In this document: positions 25,826-34,760 of the stretch, in pieces | Layout of the letters: each line of letters opens with the position of its first letter | Numbering within the stretch: the first letter of the stretch is position 1 | Assembly: GCA_016709875.1 (NCBI GenBank) | Contig: JADJLZ010000001.1 | Location: forward strand, 744,001-808,000 | DNA from: Planctomycetota bacterium | GTDB lineage: Bacteria; Planctomycetota; UBA1135; GCA-002686595 | Direction of reading: 5' to 3' | Length of the DNA: 64,000 nt | Notes under the pieces: model-generated | What the model was told of the DNA's origin: nothing | Seen by the model: only the letters and a program-made list of their open reading frames with translations | Databases searched by the model: none | Position numbers and translations under genes: made by a program

Positions 25826-27227
25826 CGGCGCGCCCGAACGCGCAGCGCGTGCTTCTGGATCTTGCCGCTGCCCGTGCGCGGGAGCTCGCCGAGGAACTCG
25901 ATCGCGCGCGGAACCTTGTACGCGGCGATGCGCAAGCGACAAAAATCCTGCAGCTCCTGGGCGCTCGCGCTCTTGCCCGGCCGCAGCACGACCGCGGCGC
26001 ACACACGCTCGCCCCACAACTCGTCGGGCATGCCGTAGACCGCGACCTCGAGCACCGCCGGATGCGCGAAGAGCGCGTGCTCGACCTCAGTCGAGTACAC
26101 GTTCTCGCCGCCGGTGAGGATCATGTCCTTCTTGCGGTCGACGATCTCGACGTAGCCCTCGTGAGCGAGCGTCGCGAGGTCGCCGGTCTTCAACCAGCGC
26201 CCGTCGAAGGCCGCGGCCGTCACCTCGGGCTGGTTCCAGTAGCCAGGCGTGACCGTCTCGCCGCGCACGCGGATCTCCCCCACGCTCTGCCCGTCGGCCG
26301 GCACGTCGTTGCCCTGCTCGTCGACCACGCGCAACTCGACGCCCTGGAAGGGCCGGCCGGTCTTCGCCAGCCAGCGCACGCGCTCCTCGAGCGGCAGCGC
26401 CGCGAGGTGCGGCTTCAAGAGGCCGAGCGTCAGGTAGGGACTGGTCTCGGTCATGCCGTAGGTCTGGACGTACTCGCAGCCGAAGAGCTCGAGGATCTCG
26501 CGCACGAGTTGCGGCGCGATCGGCGCGCCGCCCGAGAGGATCGCGCGCAGGCCCGAGTAATCGCGGCCCCGGGCGCTGGGGTGCCGCACCATCAGATTGA
26601 GCATGGTCGGGATCAGGTTCGTGATCGTGACGCGCTCGCGCACGAGCAGCTCGAGTGCCAACTCGGGCTCGAAGCGCGGCAGGTAGACGTGCCTCCCGCC
26701 GCAGTGTGTGATCGCGAAGATCGCCCAGGCGTCGGCAAGGTGGAACATCGGCGCGATGTGCGCCCAGGTGTCGCGCTCGGAGAGCCCGAGCTCCGCGATC
26801 GCCGCGCGCGCATGCACCTCGACGTTGCGCTGCGTGAGCACGACGCCCTTGGGCTTCCCGGTCGTGCCGCTGGTGTAGTAGAGCTGTGCCGGGGCCTCGG
26901 GATCGACCTTTGCGACCGGCGGGACCTCGCGGCACAGCGCGTCGAGCCCGGCCACACCCTCGAGCACGAAACGCGCGCCGCTGTCCTCGAGGATCGCCTC
27001 GATCTCGGGCCGGGCGAGGCGCACGTTGAGCGGGCAGAGCACGAAACCGCCGCGCGCGGCGGCGAAATACAGTTCGAGGTAGTCGCTCGTGTTCCAGGAG
27101 AGCACGGCGAAGCGCTCGCCCGCCCTCATCCCACGCGCCGAGAGCGCGCCGTGCAGGCGCTCGGCGCGTGCGCGCGTGCGGGCGTACTCCGGCCCGGCCG
27201 CGCGCTCGAGCATCGCCCAGAGCGGGT

Positions 27228-27231
<4 letters not shown>
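25822..27231 (-). CDS. Acyl-CoA ligase (AMP-binding)
   Basis: A 469-residue ANL-superfamily enzyme that activates a carboxylic acid as acyl-AMP and transfers it to CoA. It contains the P-loop-like YYTSGTTGKPKGV, the A5 motif YGMTETSPY, the hinge TGDLATLAHEGYVEI and the C-terminal lysine motif RTGSGKIQKHAL. The start is the GTG at 27231, overlapping the acs stop (GTGA). This makes the N-terminus about 30 residues shorter than most long-chain ligases; a normal adenylation core is intact. Coupling to acetyl-CoA synthetase suggests a shared role in acid assimilation. Chain length is not predictable. Confidence 0.9.
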
Positions 27232-29174
<1,943 letters not shown>

Positions 29175-29197
29175 CGCATGTCTCCGGGGTCCGGCAC

Positions 29198-29203
29198 AGC
29201 CTA
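29198..29203 (-). promoter_or_regulatory. -10-like box for acs
   Basis: TAGGCT on the minus strand ends 23 bases before the acs ATG and includes the TAG stop of the HhH gene. The predicted leader of about 16 bases carries a GGAG ribosome-binding site. Confidence 0.4.
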
Positions 29204-29911
29204 GCCGGGCCGATCAGCCGAGCCAACGGGGCAGCGCGCAGAGAGCGGGCAGTCGTCGCACTCGGGCTCACCGCGCTTGCAGAGTGTCTGGCCGAGCGTC
29301 CGCAGCAACTGGTGCGCCGCCAGGCGTGCTTTGGCGCTGCGCGGCTGTTCGCGCGCGAGCGCTGTCTGCACCGAGCGGTAGGTCGTCGCGTAGGTCTTCG
29401 ACTCCTCGCCGAATCCCAGGCGCACGAGCACGCGCAAACCGTTCGACTCGAGTGCGAGCTCCTCGCCCTGACCGCAAGCCATCAGGATCTTCTGCGCGCC
29501 CGGCGCGCCGATCGAAGGGAAGCGCGCCAGCGCCTTGGCCGCCTTCGCGGAAGGAAGCTCGAGCAGCGACTCGAGCGATCCCCCGCCGAGTTCCAGCGCG
29601 AGCCGCGCGATCGCCTGCAAGCGTTCGGCACGCGCCTGGGGATGCATTCCGCCCAGCCGCGTCACCGCGAGCAAGCGCTCGGGAGCGACGGCGAGGATGC
29701 GCTCGGGCTCGAAGTGCGTCAGCTTGCCCAGCGCGGCAAAGGCGCGTTCGCGGCGCTCGTCGTTGACGAGGTAGGCGACATTCTCCCACAGCACCCACTC
29801 CAAGGGTGTGGTCGGAACAGGAGCGCGCGGCGCGCCGAAGTGCTTGCGCAGCGCGGCCAGCGCCTGCGCCAGACCGGCGCGCGGCCGCTCGGAGGGGATT
29901 CGCGGTGCCAT
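29201..29911 (-). CDS. Endonuclease III-like HhH/FeS protein, catalytic residues absent
   Basis: A 236-residue protein of the endonuclease III fold. The C-terminal cluster has the exact C-x6-C-x2-C-x5-C spacing of a 4Fe-4S domain (Cys211, 218, 221, 227). The helix-hairpin-helix region is at 131-139. Compared with E. coli Nth, the catalytic lysine of GVGRKTA is Pro137 in FPSIGAPGA, and the catalytic aspartate of VDTHIFR is Glu155 in LESNGLR. The protein may still bind DNA and the cluster but is unlikely to act as a normal glycosylase/AP lyase. A related fold with a different active site is possible. The start is ATG 29911, with TATCCT 11 bases upstream. Confidence 0.85.
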   Translation of the reverse strand: MAPRIPSERPRAGLAQALAALRKHFGAPRAPVPTTPLEWVLWENVAYLVNDERRERAFAALGKLTHFEPERILAVAPERLLAVTRLGGMHPQARAERLQAIARLALELGGGSLESLLELPSAKAAKALARFPSIGAPGAQKILMACGQGEELALESNGLRVLVRLGFGEESKTYATTYRSVQTALAREQPRSAKARLAAHQLLRTLGQTLCKRGEPECDDCPLSARCPVGSADRPG

Positions 29912-29922
29912 GCCGGCCGGCC

Positions 29923-29928
29923 AGGATA
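29923..29928 (-). promoter_or_regulatory. -10-like box for the HhH gene
   Basis: TATCCT on the minus strand ends 11 bases before the ATG at 29911. No Shine-Dalgarno sequence is visible, which suggests a very short leader. Confidence 0.4.
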
Positions 29929-29967
29929 GGCCGGAAGAGATCGCATGCCAGGGGCGAGCGCAGCGGC

Positions 29968-29973
29968 TAGTCT
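29968..29973 (+). promoter_or_regulatory. -10-like box directly before the phosphatase start
   Basis: TAGTCT ends six bases before the GTG at 29980, so the transcript could start on the start codon itself. The GGGAG between them would then be promoter DNA rather than a ribosome-binding site. The alternative is a more distal promoter with GGGAG as the true Shine-Dalgarno. Confidence 0.4.
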
Positions 29974-29979
29974 GGGAGC

Positions 29980-30618
29980 GTGAAGCTCGCGGCTCGCGCC
30001 CTCCTCGTCCTCCCGCTCGCCTGCAGCGCGTTCGGCGCGAACGCCTGCGCGCCGCGAGCGCGCGCGCTGCAAGCGACCGAGGCCAGCGCCGCGGTACCGC
30101 AGGCACACACGGCGCACAGCGCGCCCGTGTCGCGCGCCTGGGCCGAGGCGCTCGAGCGCCCCGGCCTCCCGAACCTGCACCGCGTGAGCCCGCTGCTCTA
30201 CCGCGGCGCGCAGCCCACCGGCGACGGCTTCCACGAGCTCGCGCGCCTGGGTGTGAAGAGCGTGATCTCGCTGCGCGCCTTCCACGCCGACCAGATCCCG
30301 ATCGACGCGGGCCTCAAGTACGAGCGCATCTCCTTCAAGAGCTGGCACCCCGAGGACGAGGACGTCGTGCGCTTCCTGCGCCTGGCCTCCGACCCCGCGC
30401 GGCAGCCGGTCTTCGTCCACTGCCAATGGGGATCCGACCGCACCGGGATGATGTCCGCGATCGCGCGCATCGTGTTCGAGGGCTGGACGAAGGAAGAAGC
30501 GATTGCGGAGATGACGCAGGGAGACTTCGGCTTCCACCCGCTGTGGAAGAACCTGGTCCAGTACCTGCGCGACGTCGACCTCGAGCGCCTCGCGCGCAAG
30601 TCCGGGATCCGCAAGTAG
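29980..30618 (+). CDS. Secreted dual-specificity/tyrosine phosphatase-like protein
   Basis: A 212-residue protein with an N-terminal signal sequence (KLAARALLVLPLACSAFGANA), so it probably works outside the cytoplasm. The Cys-phosphatase signature HCxxGxxR is present as VHCQWGSDRTG, with Cys148 and Arg154. LYRGAQPTGDGFHELARLG and VKSVISLR are the conserved N-terminal half of the DSP family that includes Siw14-like inositol-pyrophosphate phosphatases. Asp/Glu residues in SWHPEDED may supply the general acid. The substrate may be phosphotyrosine, a phosphoinositide or an unrelated phosphoester. It is divergent from the HhH gene. A strong hairpin follows. Confidence 0.85.
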   Translation: MKLAARALLVLPLACSAFGANACAPRARALQATEASAAVPQAHTAHSAPVSRAWAEALERPGLPNLHRVSPLLYRGAQPTGDGFHELARLGVKSVISLRAFHADQIPIDAGLKYERISFKSWHPEDEDVVRFLRLASDPARQPVFVHCQWGSDRTGMMSAIARIVFEGWTKEEAIAEMTQGDFGFHPLWKNLVQYLRDVDLERLARKSGIRK

Positions 30619-30620
30619 CG

Positions 30621-30650
30621 CCGGGCGCGCTGCGGTGGGTGCGCGCCCGG
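30621..30650. terminator. Hairpin between convergent genes
   Basis: CCGGGCGCGC (30621-30630) and GCGCGCCCGG (30641-30650) form a perfect 10-bp stem with a 10-base loop. They fill the 42-base gap between the ends of the phosphatase and Kelch-like genes. There is no T-run, so termination may need Rho or the stem alone. Confidence 0.5.
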
Positions 30651-30660
30651 TGCCGCGCGC

Positions 30661-31638
30661 TCAGGGCCGCGCCACGAACCAGCGCGTGTCGCCCAGCTGC
30701 CCGCCGCCGTTCTCGCCGCCGAAGAGCACGATGCTGCCCGTCGGCGGGAACCATTCCATCGCGAAGGACTCGCGCGGCGTCGGCGAGTGAACCGGCTGCA
30801 GTTCTTCCCAGTTGCTGCCCGTCCATTGCCACGAGTCGGAGATGGCCGCGCCTCCCGCCCCGCCGCCGAAGAGCACCACGTGGCCCAGCGCGCCGTCGAA
30901 GGCTCCGCGCGAGTTGTAGCGGTTGGGCGGCTGCTGCGCGGGCGAGCGCAGGGTCCAGTCGCTGCCGTCGAAGGTCCACGTGTTCCACGGGTTGACGCTC
31001 GCCAGTCCGCCGAAGAGCACGACCTCGTGCGCGGCGCGGTCGAGCGCGACGACCGCCGCCGCGCGCGCCGAGGGTGTGTGCGCGGTGGGAACCGTCTGCC
31101 AGTCCGTGCCGGTCCAGCGCCAGGTCGTGAGCTGGTAGAACTGCCCGCTGTAGCCGCCGTACATGTCCGCGTGACCGTTGGCCGGATCGGTGAACAGCAT
31201 CGGCCCCGAGACGCCGGTCGGATGGTGTGTCGGAGTCCCCTGCGTCCAGGTCGCGCTCGCGCTATCCCAGATCCACGTGTCGCCCAGGTGCGTCGCGCCG
31301 TCGTAGCCGCCGAAGAGCACCAGCGTGCCCTGCGTCGCGTCGTAGGCCATCGACGCCGCCGCGCGCGCGGTCGGAGAGAGCGAGGGTTGCTCCTGCGTCC
31401 ACGTGAGCCCGTCGTAGGTCCAGGTTTCCTGCAGGTACGCGCCCGCGTCGTAGCCGCCGAAGATCACGAGCTTCGCGCTCGAGGGGTCGTAGGCCGAAGC
31501 CATCGCCGCGCGCGGCGAGGGAGATTGCGCCGGCGACTTCGGGAGCCAGGTGCAGCGCGGCAGCGAGAGCGCGAAGGACGGGGAGCACAGAGCGGACACG
31601 GCGAGCGCGCCGGCGAGCGAGAGGGAGAGTCGGGACAT
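30661..31638 (-). CDS. Secreted Kelch-like beta-propeller protein
   Basis: A 325-residue exported protein with the signal peptide SRLSLSLAGALAVSALCSPSFA. The mature part has about six repeats of roughly 48 residues. Each contains a hydrophobic strand ending in FGG or YGG (LVIFGGYDAG, LVLFGGYDGA, VVLFGGLASV, VVLFGGGAGG, IVLFGGENGG) and a Trp-rich strand such as TWTYDGLTWT. This is the Kelch motif with its paired glycines and Tyr/Trp, and predicts one beta-propeller. Such proteins usually bind carbohydrate or protein. No catalytic site is visible. No Shine-Dalgarno is apparent before ATG 31638. Confidence 0.88.
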   Translation of the reverse strand: MSRLSLSLAGALAVSALCSPSFALSLPRCTWLPKSPAQSPSPRAAMASAYDPSSAKLVIFGGYDAGAYLQETWTYDGLTWTQEQPSLSPTARAAASMAYDATQGTLVLFGGYDGATHLGDTWIWDSASATWTQGTPTHHPTGVSGPMLFTDPANGHADMYGGYSGQFYQLTTWRWTGTDWQTVPTAHTPSARAAAVVALDRAAHEVVLFGGLASVNPWNTWTFDGSDWTLRSPAQQPPNRYNSRGAFDGALGHVVLFGGGAGGAAISDSWQWTGSNWEELQPVHSPTPRESFAMEWFPPTGSIVLFGGENGGGQLGDTRWFVARP

Positions 31639-31919
31639 GGTGTTTGCGATCGTGGAACGAGTGCGGGGCGCGAAGGGAATCTCACGGCGCCCGGATGCGT
31701 GAGCGTGTCACCGGTCATGCTACCTCCGCTTCGGGAGCGTGCTTCGCGATCTCGCGCGGCAGAAACCACGACTCACCCGGGACATACAGCGCGCTGCGCC
31801 GAGGGCTGCGTCGACTGTGCACTGCGGCTCTCTGCCTGCCGGCAGCGCGCGCGGGGTATCGAAATCCTGCGGCGCGAACGCGGCGGGCAGGCTCGTCCCT
31901 CCGATCGGGAACGGCGAAC

Positions 31920-32543
31920 TCAGGGTCGTGTCCGCAGGCGCAGCGCTGTCCCTTCGACTGCCAGCCGCTCGTCGCCTTCGCGCAGCAGGAACTTCCCCGC
32001 GGCTGCGCGGCGCGGCTCTTCGCCGCGCTCGATCGCGCTCTCGAACTCGCGCCAGTCGTCGTCGCGGACGAGGTAGCGCCGCTCGCCCCAGTGCACCGCG
32101 AAGTAGCTTTCGAAGCGGCCGTGCACCTGCAGGTCCAGCGTGTTGGGCCCGACGTACACGCGGCCGCTCAGGGTTCTCCCGGGCCGCGCGAACCAGAACC
32201 CGCTCACGGGAGCGATCGAGAGGCGCGTCAGGGTCGCGCCCAGGTAGTCGCCGGCCCACGCGTGCAGAGGACCGAGCCGTTCGATCTCGTCCTCGACCTC
32301 CGGCAACAGCGCGCCTTCGAGATCGAAGTATGGCCGGGCGCACACGATCGGTTCCGGGCACGCGAGGATCGCGTCGGCGTCCGGTTCCGCGGGATGCGCG
32401 CTCAGGACGAGTTGGAAGTCGGCCGTCTCGGCCTCGATCTCGACCCCCGAGGAGCCCCGGCCCGCGAACGACGCGACGAGCAGGTGCAGGCCGAGCGCGC
32501 CGAGCAAGCACGGGATCCAGAGCGTCGTTTTGTGCCGAATCAA
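31920..32543 (-). CDS. Hypothetical membrane-anchored protein
   Basis: I do not recognise this protein. It has 207 residues if translation starts at the TTG at 32543. The N-terminus has one hydrophobic segment (LWIPCLLGALGLHLLVASFAG), either a signal anchor or a cleaved signal peptide. The remainder is a soluble domain with alternating polar and hydrophobic strands (ADFQLVLSAHPAEPDADAI, LSGRVYVGPNTLDLQVHG, YFAVHWGERRYLV) and no repeats or conserved Cys pair. It stands alone, with gaps of about 280 bases to the Kelch gene and 450 bases to the radical SAM gene. Reading direction and length are supported only by protein-like composition. Confidence 0.6.
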   Translation of the reverse strand: MIRHKTTLWIPCLLGALGLHLLVASFAGRGSSGVEIEAETADFQLVLSAHPAEPDADAILACPEPIVCARPYFDLEGALLPEVEDEIERLGPLHAWAGDYLGATLTRLSIAPVSGFWFARPGRTLSGRVYVGPNTLDLQVHGRFESYFAVHWGERRYLVRDDDWREFESAIERGEEPRRAAAGKFLLREGDERLAVEGTALRLRTRP

Positions 32544-32772
32544 GTGGGCCCCTATTCAAAAGAGCGCTCGCGCCGCCGGAATCGCCAGCGCGATTGCGAA
32601 AACACGCGTGCGCGTGCTGCTGGAGTGGCGTGCAGTCGCGCGCGACACGGCCAGAGAATCGCACCCGCTCGGCCCTCTCGGGCATCCGGCGTTCGGCCCG
32701 GTCGTCGTAGACGAGCTCGCATGCGATCGACCTTTGGCCCGCCCGCAGGCGTTTGAAAGGGCAGACAATCGC

Positions 32773-32995
32773 TCACACGGGCTGCGGGCCTCCAACGGTC
32801 GGCGAGGATGCGCCGCAGAGCACCTTCGCCGGCGACTCTCGGTCGTGCCAGGTCGTCATCACGAACGGCTCGTCGGGAGCGATCCCATCCTGGAAGCACG
32901 GGATGCCTGTGCAGTCGACGGCGTCGTCCTGGCGGGTCCCTTGGAGATCGCCCGCGAGCGTGCAGCGCCCGCGCTCCGCGCACGCGGCTGCCTCA
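32773..32995 (-). pseudogene. Possible decayed fragment of a small uncharacterised gene
   Basis: The stretch 32544-32992 has no acceptable gene. One minus-strand frame, ending at the TGA at 32773-32775, reads CTGIPCFQDGIAPDEPFVMT then TWHDRES. That looks like real protein and recalls the C-terminal VMTTWHD region of a small family I know only as a DUF (DUF7684-like, recalled rather than checked). No start codon suits it and the frame enters the radical SAM gene, so it may be the remnant of a degraded gene. Chance similarity cannot be ruled out. I see nothing else in 32544-32772. Confidence 0.25.
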
Positions 32996-34417
32996 GGCGC
33001 GTTTCTTGAACAGCGTGAAGTAGCGCGCGATGCGGCCCGCGAAGCGCACCGGATTGGCCATCTCGCGCATCAGGCGCTTGGGCCGCCGGTAGAACCGGCG
33101 ATAGCCCTCGCGGATCTTCTCCTGGATCTCCTCGGCGCTCATGTGCTCGTTGCCCTCGAGCGCCTGGAAGCCCGTCATCGTGGCGTAGTCGAACTCGCGG
33201 CTGCCGTTCAGGATCTTGTACAGCGGCGTGCCCGGGTAGGCCGTGACGGCACAGAACTGCACCTGGTCGGGGTCGAGGCGTTCGACGAGCTCAAAGGTCT
33301 CCTCGACCATCGCGGGCGTCTCCTCGGGGAAACCGATCATGCAGAAGGCGCGCGTCTCGATGCCGAATTCGCGCGCGGAGTCGAAGACCTCGACGCAGCG
33401 CGCGAGGTCGAGCTTCTTCTGGCCGTCGAGCAGCTTCGAGCCGCAGTGCTTGCGCAGGATTTCGACATTGCCGGATTCGACACCGACCGAGATGTGCTTG
33501 CAGCCGGCCGCGGCCATCGAGCGCAGGACCTCGCGGTCGAGCGTCTTGATCGCGGTCTCGCACTGCCAGACGAGCTCGAGCTTCTCGCGCACGATGCCGG
33601 CGCACAGCTCGTGGATGCGGTCCTTGCGCGTGGTGAAGATCGGGTCGCGGAAGACGACGTGGCTGAGCTTGTGCACGCGGTGCAGGTCGATGAGCTCCGC
33701 GAGAACGTGCTCGGGGCTGCGGAAGCGGAAGCGCAGGCCTTGCGCCAGCGTGTAGCCGCAGAAGGAGCAGTTGAGCGGGCAACCGCGCGAGCTCTTGACG
33801 GTGGTGATCGGTCCGTCGACACCGGGGAAGCGGTAGCGCTGGTTGTCGAGCAGGTGGCGCGCGGGCAGCGGGAGCTCGTCGAGCGCGTCGATCTTGGGCC
33901 GTTCGGGTTCGTGCACGACCTGGCCGTCCGCTGCGCGCCAGCTCGTGCCCTCGACGCCCTGCAGGTCGCGCTTCTGCGCGACGCGCTCGGCGATCTCGCG
34001 CACGGTGTACTCGGGCTCGCCGCGCACGACGACGTCGACGCTGTCGCGCTCGAAGATCTCACCCGGCGTGTAGGTCACCTGCGAACCCAGGATCGCGACC
34101 GGGATGCCGAGCTCAGAGCGCAGCGCGCGGCACAGCGCGAGATCCTGGTCGAGAGAAGTGCTCGAGGAGTCCACGCACACGAGCTGCGGCCGCTCTGCGA
34201 TGATCGCCTTGCGCGCGTCCTCGACGTCGAGCCCGAGCGCGTCGGAGTCGTGGATCGCGACGTTGTGGCCGGCCGCTTCGAGCACGCTGGCGACGTGCGC
34301 GAGTTCGAGCGGCGGGTAGAGCAGCTCGGGGTTGACGGCCATCCCAAAGCCCCCCATCAGTCCGCGGCTGACGCGGAATTCCGGAGGGCTGGGCGGGTTG
34401 ACGAGGACGATCTTCAA
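32993..34417 (-). CDS. B12-binding radical SAM protein
   Basis: A 474-residue cobalamin-dependent radical SAM enzyme. The N-terminal B12-type domain runs over about 1-170 (KIVLVNPPSPPEFRVSRG; VAILGSQVTYTPGE). The radical SAM core has Cys213, Cys217 and Cys220 in SRGCPLNCSFC. GVESGNVEILRKHCG and IGFPEETPAMVEETFEL are the usual SAM-binding and barrel motifs, and a helical C-terminal domain of about 90 residues follows. The nearest functional relatives I can name are lipid or hopanoid methylases and oxidative cyclases; the substrate is unknown. It begins with a TTG at 34417. TATCCG lies 14 bases upstream. It shares layout with 2396-3817 but is clearly divergent in sequence. Confidence 0.9.
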   Translation of the reverse strand: MKIVLVNPPSPPEFRVSRGLMGGFGMAVNPELLYPPLELAHVASVLEAAGHNVAIHDSDALGLDVEDARKAIIAERPQLVCVDSSSTSLDQDLALCRALRSELGIPVAILGSQVTYTPGEIFERDSVDVVVRGEPEYTVREIAERVAQKRDLQGVEGTSWRAADGQVVHEPERPKIDALDELPLPARHLLDNQRYRFPGVDGPITTVKSSRGCPLNCSFCGYTLAQGLRFRFRSPEHVLAELIDLHRVHKLSHVVFRDPIFTTRKDRIHELCAGIVREKLELVWQCETAIKTLDREVLRSMAAAGCKHISVGVESGNVEILRKHCGSKLLDGQKKLDLARCVEVFDSAREFGIETRAFCMIGFPEETPAMVEETFELVERLDPDQVQFCAVTAYPGTPLYKILNGSREFDYATMTGFQALEGNEHMSAEEIQEKIREGYRRFYRRPKRLMREMANPVRFAGRIARYFTLFKKRA

Positions 34418-34760
34418 GGAAAACTAGGTATCGGATAGCTGAGGGCGGGCGTCCAGTCTCGGGAGGGCCGCGCGTGAAGTGTATGCCATTGGCGGGGCCG
34501 GGAAGGGCGCATTCCGGTTCGGACCGTTCGGCGCGCTCCCGCGCCCACGGAATGCGTGGAACAAGCGCAGCCCGGGCTGCATCTGAAGCCGCGTTCGGGT
34601 GCGTCGGCGCGTGTCTTGCGGAATTCGACACTTCCGGTGACACTCCGCGGACACCCACTCGACCGTGAGTGCTCGCCGTTCGAAGGATGACTCACGGAAG
34701 CAGTTCCGCTCTTCCCGCACTTTCCCCCCATTGCCGGATAACTCCCGCAACGAGTTCACC
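34418..34760. other. Intergenic region upstream of two divergent genes
   Basis: These 343 bases separate the radical SAM gene (minus) from the repeat protein gene (plus). On the minus strand, TATCCG (34437-34432) may be a -10. On the plus strand GGATAACT near 34735 may serve the repeat protein. A longer start at 34665 would add 32 polar residues before the signal peptide and is less likely. I see no RNA gene, repeat or convincing -35 element here. Confidence 0.35.

Noticed and set aside
31720..32685. A minus-strand frame of 321 codons overlapping the hypothetical gene at 31920
   Set aside because: The central part is Arg-rich shadow sequence. One stretch near 31800-31930 looks a little more protein-like, but no start, ribosome site or family supports it, and the frame at 31920-32543 has a signal segment and balanced composition.
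32552..32983. Arg-rich minus-strand frame of 143 codons
   Set aside because: No hydrophobic core or motif and an Arg content above 20 percent; a shadow frame of the GC-rich intergenic stretch.
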